64,000 nt of DNA, taken from G965267335 sp965267335 (GTDB lineage: Bacteria > Bacteroidota > Bacteroidia > Cytophagales > JAAEPT01). Position numbers and translations under genes: made by a program. Below are positions 57,755-64,000 of this stretch, piece by piece (within the stretch, counting starts at the first letter, position 1; each line of letters begins with the position of its first letter). The stretch lies in assembly GCA_965267335.1 (NCBI GenBank), contig OZ253953.1, positions 1,426,001-1,490,000 on the forward strand. Reading direction: 5' to 3'. The notes beneath the pieces are model-generated. The model was given only the letters and a program-made list of their open reading frames with translations, did not search any database and was not told the DNA's origin.

Positions 57755-60700
57755 TTGGCTACAAAGATTAATAAAGACCGAAAAAATTTCGCGTCTATCA
57801 AAGCAACGCTCGATTATCCGGATTTTCTGGATGTTCAGCTACAATCATTCAGAGATTTTATTCAACTTGGTACGCCTGCCGAAAGACGGGATAACGAAGG
57901 TCTTTGGAAGGTGTTTCAGGAAAATTTCCCAATTACGGATTCCAGAGAGGTCTTTCTTTTGGAGTTTATTGACTATACAGTTGATCCTCCAAAGTATGAT
58001 GTAGATGAGTGTATCGATCGAGGGCTTACTTATTCTGTTCCACTAAAAGTTAAGCTTCGACTTTCTTGTAATGATGAAGAGAATGAGGACTTCGAAACTA
58101 TAGAGCAAGAAGTTTTCCTTGGTAACATACCGTATATGACTACTCGAGGCTCATTTACCATAAATGGAGCTGAACGAGTAATTGTATCTCAGTTGCACAG
58201 ATCACCTGGTGTGTTCTTCGCTCAAAGTAAACACACCAACGGAACAAAATTATATTCTGCCAGAATCATTCCGTTCAAGGGTTCATGGATTGAATTTGCG
58301 ACTGATGTCAACAATGTGATGTATGCCTACATCGATCGTAAGAAAAAGTTTCCTGTGACCACGCTTCTAAGAGCAATTGGTTACGGAAGCGATAAGGATA
58401 TCCTCGATCTTTTTGACTTGTCTGAAGAAGTTAATGCAACTAAAACAGACCTGAAAAAGGTTATTGGAAGAAGATTGGCTGCCAGAGTACTAAAGACCTG
58501 GACCGAGGATTTTGTTGATGAAGATACTGGCGAAGTAGTTTCAATTGACAGAAACGAGGTACTTCTCGAAAGAGATTCTGTAATTACTGAAGAAGATATC
58601 GAAACCATTATTGATTCTGGATCGAAATCTGTTATCCTTCATAAAGAAGATGTGAACATTGCCGATTACGCAATTATTTACAACACACTTCAGAAAGATA
58701 ATTCAAACTCTGAGAAAGAGGCTGTTGAGCAGATTTATCGTCAACTAAGAAATAGTGAAGCACCTGATGAGGCAACCGCTCGTGAAATCATTCAGAATCT
58801 ATTCTTTAGTGATAAACGTTATGATCTTGGTGAAGTTGGTCGTTATAGGATCAACAAGAAACTGGGGCTTGACATTGAAACAGACATCAGAGTGCTTACC
58901 AATGAGGATATTATTCAAATTGTTAAGTACCTAATAGGTTTGATCAACTCAAAAGCTGTTGTAGATGATATTGATCACTTGAGCAACAGAAGGGTTAGAA
59001 CAGTTGGTGAGCAATTGTATAGCCAATTTGGTGTTGGTTTGGCTAGAATGGCCAGAACAATTAAGGAAAGAATGAATGTTCGGGATAACGAGGACTTTAA
59101 ACCTGTTGACCTGATCAATGCCAGAACACTTTCTTCTGTGATTAATACCTTCTTTGGAACGAACCAGCTTTCTCAGTTTATGGATCAGACCAACCCTCTT
59201 GCTGAAATCACTCACAAGAGGAGAATGTCAGCACTTGGACCTGGTGGTCTTTCGAGAGAAAGAGCAGGTTTCGAGGTTCGAGATGTTCATTATACTCACT
59301 ATGGTCGTCTATGTACTATTGAGACTCCGGAAGGTCCTAATATTGGTTTGATTTCTTCACTTTGCGTACATGCAAAGGTGAATAAAATGGGATTCATTGA
59401 AACCCCATATAGAATCGTAGAAAATGGTAATGTCAAATCTGAAGTGGAATACTTAACTGCTGAAGAGGAGGACACTCACAATATAGCTCAGGCCAATGCA
59501 CCTATTACTGATAACGGAGAGTTTATCAATGATAAAGTAAAAGCCAGGTACGAAGGGGATTTTCCTGTTGTTGAACCGGAAAAACTTTCATACATGGACG
59601 TGGCTCCGAATCAGATTGTATCTGTTGCGGCCTCATTGATTCCATTCCTGGAGCATGATGATGCAAACAGGGCTTTGATGGGATCCAATATGCAGCGTCA
59701 AGCAGTTCCTCTTTTGAAACCTCAAGCACCAATCGTTGGTACTGGGCTGGAGAAGATGGTAGCACTTGACTCCAGAGCATTAATTTATGCAGAGGGAGAT
59801 GGTGTTATTGATTCAGTAGATGCTAAACAAATTGTTGTTCAGTATGACTTGACCGATGATGATAAATTGGTGTCGTTTGGATCTGACAAAATATCTTACA
59901 ATCTGGTTAAGTTCAGAAGAACTAACCAGGATACTTGTATCAACCATACCCCTATTGTTAAGAAAGGTCAAAGAGTGACCAAGGGTGAGGTACTGGTTGA
60001 AGGGTATGCAACTGAAGCAGGTGAGTTGGCTCTTGGGAGAAACCTTATGGTCGCTTTCATGCCTTGGAAGGGTTATAACTTCGAGGATGCGATCGTTATT
60101 TCTGAAAAGGTTGTTCGCGATGATGTTTATACTTCTATTCATATAGACGAGTATGAGCTGGAGGTTAGAGACACAAAAAGAGGAGAAGAAGAATTAACCT
60201 CGGAGATTCCTAACGTGAGTGAAGAGGCGGTTAAAAACCTTGACGAAAACGGTATTATTCGCGTTGGAGCTGAAATTAAAGAAGGAGATATCCTTATAGG
60301 TAAAATTACTCCTAAGGGTGAAACTGATCCTACTCCTGAAGAAAAACTGCTTCGGGCAATCTTCGGTGATAAAGCCGGTGATGTGAAAGACGCGTCATTA
60401 AAAGCGCCTCCATCTTTGAGAGGTGTTGTAATTGACACTAAATTGTTCGCCAGACCGAAAAAAGACAAGGATTCAAGATCACAGTCTAAGAAAGAGGTTG
60501 AAGTACTGAAAGCTCAATATAGCAAGGACCTTCAAGCCCTTCATGATGAACTGGTTGATAAACTTGTGGGACTTCTCGATGGTAAAACTTCTGAAGGTGT
60601 TGGTCATAAATTTGGTGACGAGGTCGTTGCAAAAGGAACCAAGTTCAACCGAAAGGTGATCAAAGAAAAACTCTTCCCTAGCAAGAACGTGTACCGAGAC

Positions 60701-61621
60701 GAGACGAATTATGCTGTTCCGGAAGAAGTAAACTTTATATCTGACCTTATTCTTGACGGATGGACTAGTGACACCAGAATCAATAACCTTGTTGTGAGAC
60801 TGGTGGATAACTACAACAAAGCTAGAAACGAAGTTTCAGGTGAGTTCAAAAGAGAAAGATTCACTTTAGAAGTAGGGGACGAACTACCTGCGGGTATCGT
60901 GCAACTTGCAAAGGTTTATATCGCCAAGAAGCGAAAGCTTAAAGTAGGTGATAAGATGGCAGGTCGTCACGGTAACAAAGGGGTTGTTGCCCGAATCGTA
61001 AGAGAAGAAGATATGCCATTCCTTGAGGATGGAACTCCGGTTGATATTGTTTTGAACCCTCTTGGTGTACCTTCCAGGATGAACCTCGGACAGATTTATG
61101 AAACTGTTCTTGGTTGGGCTGGTCTGGTACTGGGCAAAAAGTATTCAACTCCAATTTTCGATGGTGCAACTGAGCAGGAAGTTCTTGATGAACTGAAAGA
61201 AGCTAATCTACCTGACTTTGGAAGAACTCACCTATATGATGGGTTGACTGGGGAAAGGTTTGATCAGCCAACAACTGTTGGTGTAATCTACATGCTGAAA
61301 CTGGGTCACCTGGTTGATGATAAGATGCACGCTAGATCCATCGGACCATACTCATTAATTACTCAGCAGCCACTGGGTGGTAAAGCACAATTTGGTGGTC
61401 AACGATTTGGTGAGATGGAGGTTTGGGCACTTGAGGCATTCGGAGCTTCGCACGTACTTCAGGAGATTCTAACCGTTAAGTCTGACGATGTAATCGGAAG
61501 GGCGAAAACTTATGAATCTATAGTGAAGGGAGAAAATCTTCCTAAAGCTAATATTCCTGAGTCATTCAATGTACTTGTACATGAATTGAGAGGTCTTGCA
61601 TTGGAAATTACAATGGACTAA
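57755..61621 (+). CDS. rpoB: DNA-directed RNA polymerase subunit beta
   Basis: 1288 residues from a TTG start (MATKINKDRKNFASIKATLD); no in-frame ATG is nearer. Conserved regions: MTTRGSFTINGAERVIVSQLHRSPGVFF split over fork loop areas, the rifampicin pocket SQFMDQTNPLAEITHKRRMS and LGPGGLSRERAGFEVRD, GYNFEDAIVISEKVV, and the C-terminal KMAGRHGNKGVV and GEMEVWALEAFGA segments. The leader carries the attenuator. Rare TTG start in a highly expressed gene. Confidence 0.97.
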   Translation: MATKINKDRKNFASIKATLDYPDFLDVQLQSFRDFIQLGTPAERRDNEGLWKVFQENFPITDSREVFLLEFIDYTVDPPKYDVDECIDRGLTYSVPLKVKLRLSCNDEENEDFETIEQEVFLGNIPYMTTRGSFTINGAERVIVSQLHRSPGVFFAQSKHTNGTKLYSARIIPFKGSWIEFATDVNNVMYAYIDRKKKFPVTTLLRAIGYGSDKDILDLFDLSEEVNATKTDLKKVIGRRLAARVLKTWTEDFVDEDTGEVVSIDRNEVLLERDSVITEEDIETIIDSGSKSVILHKEDVNIADYAIIYNTLQKDNSNSEKEAVEQIYRQLRNSEAPDEATAREIIQNLFFSDKRYDLGEVGRYRINKKLGLDIETDIRVLTNEDIIQIVKYLIGLINSKAVVDDIDHLSNRRVRTVGEQLYSQFGVGLARMARTIKERMNVRDNEDFKPVDLINARTLSSVINTFFGTNQLSQFMDQTNPLAEITHKRRMSALGPGGLSRERAGFEVRDVHYTHYGRLCTIETPEGPNIGLISSLCVHAKVNKMGFIETPYRIVENGNVKSEVEYLTAEEEDTHNIAQANAPITDNGEFINDKVKARYEGDFPVVEPEKLSYMDVAPNQIVSVAASLIPFLEHDDANRALMGSNMQRQAVPLLKPQAPIVGTGLEKMVALDSRALIYAEGDGVIDSVDAKQIVVQYDLTDDDKLVSFGSDKISYNLVKFRRTNQDTCINHTPIVKKGQRVTKGEVLVEGYATEAGELALGRNLMVAFMPWKGYNFEDAIVISEKVVRDDVYTSIHIDEYELEVRDTKRGEEELTSEIPNVSEEAVKNLDENGIIRVGAEIKEGDILIGKITPKGETDPTPEEKLLRAIFGDKAGDVKDASLKAPPSLRGVVIDTKLFARPKKDKDSRSQSKKEVEVLKAQYSKDLQALHDELVDKLVGLLDGKTSEGVGHKFGDEVVAKGTKFNRKVIKEKLFPSKNVYRDETNYAVPEEVNFISDLILDGWTSDTRINNLVVRLVDNYNKARNEVSGEFKRERFTLEVGDELPAGIVQLAKVYIAKKRKLKVGDKMAGRHGNKGVVARIVREEDMPFLEDGTPVDIVLNPLGVPSRMNLGQIYETVLGWAGLVLGKKYSTPIFDGATEQEVLDELKEANLPDFGRTHLYDGLTGERFDQPTTVGVIYMLKLGHLVDDKMHARSIGPYSLITQQPLGGKAQFGGQRFGEMEVWALEAFGASHVLQEILTVKSDDVIGRAKTYESIVKGENLPKANIPESFNVLVHELRGLALEITMD

Positions 61622-61671
61622 TCCCTCTTACGTTAGTATTATTTCGAAACGATTTTAATGATCATATATAG

Positions 61672-64000
61672 ATGGCATTTAGAAAAAATAAGAAAATCCA
61701 ACAGGACTTCTCAAAAGTGACGATAAGCCTGGCTTCTCCGGAATCAATTTTGGAGAATTCACATGGAGAAATTACCCAGCCAGAAACTATAAACTACAGA
61801 ACCTACAAACCAGAAATGGGAGGTTTGTTCTGTGAGCGAATTTTTGGACCTGTTAAGGATTGGGAATGTCACTGCGGTAAATACAAGAGAATTCGATACA
61901 AAGGAATTATCTGTGACCGTTGTGGAGTGGAAGTAACTGAGAAAAAAGTACGTAGAGAGAGAATGGGACACATTGAGCTTGTAGTTCCAGTTGCTCACAT
62001 TTGGTACTTTAGATCACTTCCTAACAAAATTGGTTATCTACTCGGACTTCCTACAAAGAAGCTCGATCAAATTATCTACTATGAGAGATATGTAGTGATT
62101 CAGTCTGGTGTTAAGTCTGAAGATGGAATCAACTATTTGGATTTTCTTACTGAAGATGAATACCTGGATATTCTTGATAAACTTCCAAGAGAGAACCAAA
62201 TGTTGGATGATGATGATCCTAATAAGTTCATCGCCAAAATGGGAGCAGATGCTCTTGAGATGTTGTTAAGCCGAATTGATCTCGATGATCTTTCTTACAG
62301 CTTAAGACATCAGGCTGCAAATGATACCTCGCAGCAAAGAAAAGCTGAAGCCCTCAAAAGATTGAAGGTAGTTGAAGCATTCAGAGAAGCAAGAACCAGA
62401 ATTGAGAACCGTCCGGAATGGATGATTATCAAGATGGTTCCAGTAATTCCACCGGAATTGCGTCCACTTGTTCCTTTGGATGGGGGTAGATTTGCTACGT
62501 CTGACTTGAATGATCTTTATAGAAGGGTCATCATAAGAAATAACCGTCTGAAAAGACTTATTGAAATTAAAGCACCTGAGGTGATTCTTCGAAATGAGAA
62601 AAGAATGCTTCAGGAAGCGGTTGATTCATTGTTCGATAACTCGCGAAAGGTTAATGCAGTAAAAGCTGAAGGAAATAGAGCGCTGAAATCTTTAAGTGAT
62701 ATGCTTAAAGGTAAGCAAGGTCGTTTCCGTCAGAACTTACTTGGAAAAAGGGTTGACTATTCTGGACGTTCAGTAATCGTTGTAGGTCCTGAATTGAAGC
62801 TTCACGAATGTGGGCTTCCAAAGGATATGGCAGCTGAACTATTTAAGCCTTTCATTATTAGAAAGCTTATTGAGCGTGGAATAGTAAAGACAGTAAAATC
62901 TGCCAAGAAAATTGTTGATAGAAAGGATCCTGTTGTTTGGGATATTCTTGAGAATGTCTTAAAAGGTCATCCGGTGCTACTTAACCGGGCACCGACTCTA
63001 CACAGATTAGGAATTCAGGCATTTCAGCCTAAACTAATTGAAGGAAAGGCAATTCAACTTCACCCTCTGGTATGTACGGCATTTAACGCTGACTTTGATG
63101 GGGACCAAATGGCGGTTCACGTTCCGCTTGGACATGAAGCGGTACTGGAAGCAAGTATGCTTATGCTAGCTTCTCATAATATCATGAACCCAGCAAATGG
63201 TGCTCCGATCACCGTACCATCTCAGGATATGGTATTAGGACTTTACTACCTGACGAAAGGTAGAAAATCCACGAAGGAACACCCTGTAAAAGGAGAGGGA
63301 ATGACTTTCTACAGTATGCAGGAGGTTATAATAGCCCTCAATGAAGGCAGATTGGAAAAACACACCATTATTAAGGTGAAGACGGTTGTGATGGGTGAAT
63401 CTGGTGAATTGGAGGAACAAATTATTGAAACGGTTGCCGGTCGTGTGCTTTTCAATCAAATGGTTCCGAAGAAAGTAGGTTACGTAAATGAGCTGCTTAC
63501 TAAAAAGAAACTACAGCAGATTATTTCTCATATCTATAAGAATACTGGAATTTCAAGAACGGCTCAGTTCCTTGATGATATCAAAACACTTGGGTATGAA
63601 TCAGCATACCTTGGTGGTTTATCAATAGGTCTTGATGACGTCAAAATCCCGGAAGAGAAAGAAGAGATGGTTGCTCAGGCCAAAGAGGAGGTTGATCAGG
63701 TTTGGAATAACTACCTAATGGGACTGATTACAGATAACGAGAGATATAATCAGGTCATTGATATTTGGACGCGTGTCAATACAATGATCACTGAGAATCT
63801 AATGAACCACCTTGAAAATGATGATCAGGGATTCAACTCTATCTACATGATGATGCACTCAGGAGCCAGAGGTTCAAGAGAGCAGATTCGTCAGCTAGGG
63901 GGTATGAGGGGGCTAATGGCTAAACCTCAGAAGAACCTTGCAGGATCAGTTGGTGAGATTATTGAAAACCCAATTCTGTCAAACTTTAAAGAAGGACTTG
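61672..64000 (+). CDS. rpoC: DNA-directed RNA polymerase subunit beta' (3' end outside window)
   Basis: About 776 codons are present from ATG 61672 (MAFRKNKKIQQDF) to the window edge. N-terminal zinc finger CHCGKYKRIRYKGIICDRC, clamp residues, NRAPTLHRLGIQAFQP, and the catalytic magnesium motif NADFDGDQMAVH around 63090-63120. The rest of the gene lies to the right. It begins 50 nt after rpoB, same transcript. Confidence 0.97.
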   Translation, partial: MAFRKNKKIQQDFSKVTISLASPESILENSHGEITQPETINYRTYKPEMGGLFCERIFGPVKDWECHCGKYKRIRYKGIICDRCGVEVTEKKVRRERMGHIELVVPVAHIWYFRSLPNKIGYLLGLPTKKLDQIIYYERYVVIQSGVKSEDGINYLDFLTEDEYLDILDKLPRENQMLDDDDPNKFIAKMGADALEMLLSRIDLDDLSYSLRHQAANDTSQQRKAEALKRLKVVEAFREARTRIENRPEWMIIKMVPVIPPELRPLVPLDGGRFATSDLNDLYRRVIIRNNRLKRLIEIKAPEVILRNEKRMLQEAVDSLFDNSRKVNAVKAEGNRALKSLSDMLKGKQGRFRQNLLGKRVDYSGRSVIVVGPELKLHECGLPKDMAAELFKPFIIRKLIERGIVKTVKSAKKIVDRKDPVVWDILENVLKGHPVLLNRAPTLHRLGIQAFQPKLIEGKAIQLHPLVCTAFNADFDGDQMAVHVPLGHEAVLEASMLMLASHNIMNPANGAPITVPSQDMVLGLYYLTKGRKSTKEHPVKGEGMTFYSMQEVIIALNEGRLEKHTIIKVKTVVMGESGELEEQIIETVAGRVLFNQMVPKKVGYVNELLTKKKLQQIISHIYKNTGISRTAQFLDDIKTLGYESAYLGGLSIGLDDVKIPEEKEEMVAQAKEEVDQVWNNYLMGLITDNERYNQVIDIWTRVNTMITENLMNHLENDDQGFNSIYMMMHSGARGSREQIRQLGGMRGLMAKPQKNLAGSVGEIIENPILSNFKEGL

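Overview
The window comes from a Bacteroidota chromosome, most likely order Cytophagales. Four things point there: type IX secretion (T9SS) C-terminal sorting domains of both type A (YPNPT...) and type B (CHU_C/gliding-motility type); promoters of the form TTTG-N19/20-TAnnTTTG; AT-rich intergenic DNA without Shine-Dalgarno sites; and atpD-atpC lying apart from the other ATP synthase genes. The species cannot be named from the sequence alone. Layout: 1-19.2 kb is housekeeping and envelope DNA: the end of a DoxX-like membrane protein, an ABC permease, aroK, a TlpA-like thioredoxin, a FadL-like porin, an Asn/Tyr-rich exported protein, proS, three newly recognised small lipoproteins behind hemA, a sensor kinase, atpDC, a beta-barrel/lipoprotein pair sharing a C-terminal domain, an RluA-type pseudouridine synthase, panB and ahcY. 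From 19.7 to 31.8 kb three large secreted carbohydrate-active proteins lie head to tail on the minus strand: a pectate-lyase-like beta-helix protein broken by a 1-nt frameshift, an SGNH esterase, and a GH5 plus GH12-like glycosidase. All three carry 32-residue Cys/Asp repeats and a T9SS type A tail. From 32.1 to 41.1 kb there is a T9SS type B adhesin-like protein of 1618 residues, a PorP/SprF-family protein, and, divergently, an ECF sigma factor, an anti-sigma-like membrane protein that itself ends in a type-B-like sorting domain, and a leucine-rich-repeat protein with the same kind of tail. From 41.1 to 52.7 kb are an exported TPR-CHAT protein, two glycosyltransferases, a second ECF sigma/zinc-type anti-sigma pair, gmk, nadD, frr, pyrH, a biotinyl-domain protein and an M1 aminopeptidase. 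From 52.7 kb to the end is the conserved tRNA(Tyr, Gly, Thr)-tuf-tRNA(Trp)-secE-nusG-rplKAJL-rpoBC block, with rpoC running off the edge. The most interesting signal is regulatory. The sequence TGTTTAC-N(14-15)-(T/A)GGCACT, with further flanking similarity, occurs just upstream of the ECF sigma operon, the 1618-residue type B protein and the GH5/GH12-like glycosidase gene, each in the direction of its gene. With the unusual membrane protein encoded next to the sigma factor, this suggests a self-contained sigma regulon controlling T9SS surface proteins and a glycosidase, possibly sensing the secretion machinery itself. That functional reading is inference; the motif matches and domain layout are visible in the sequence.
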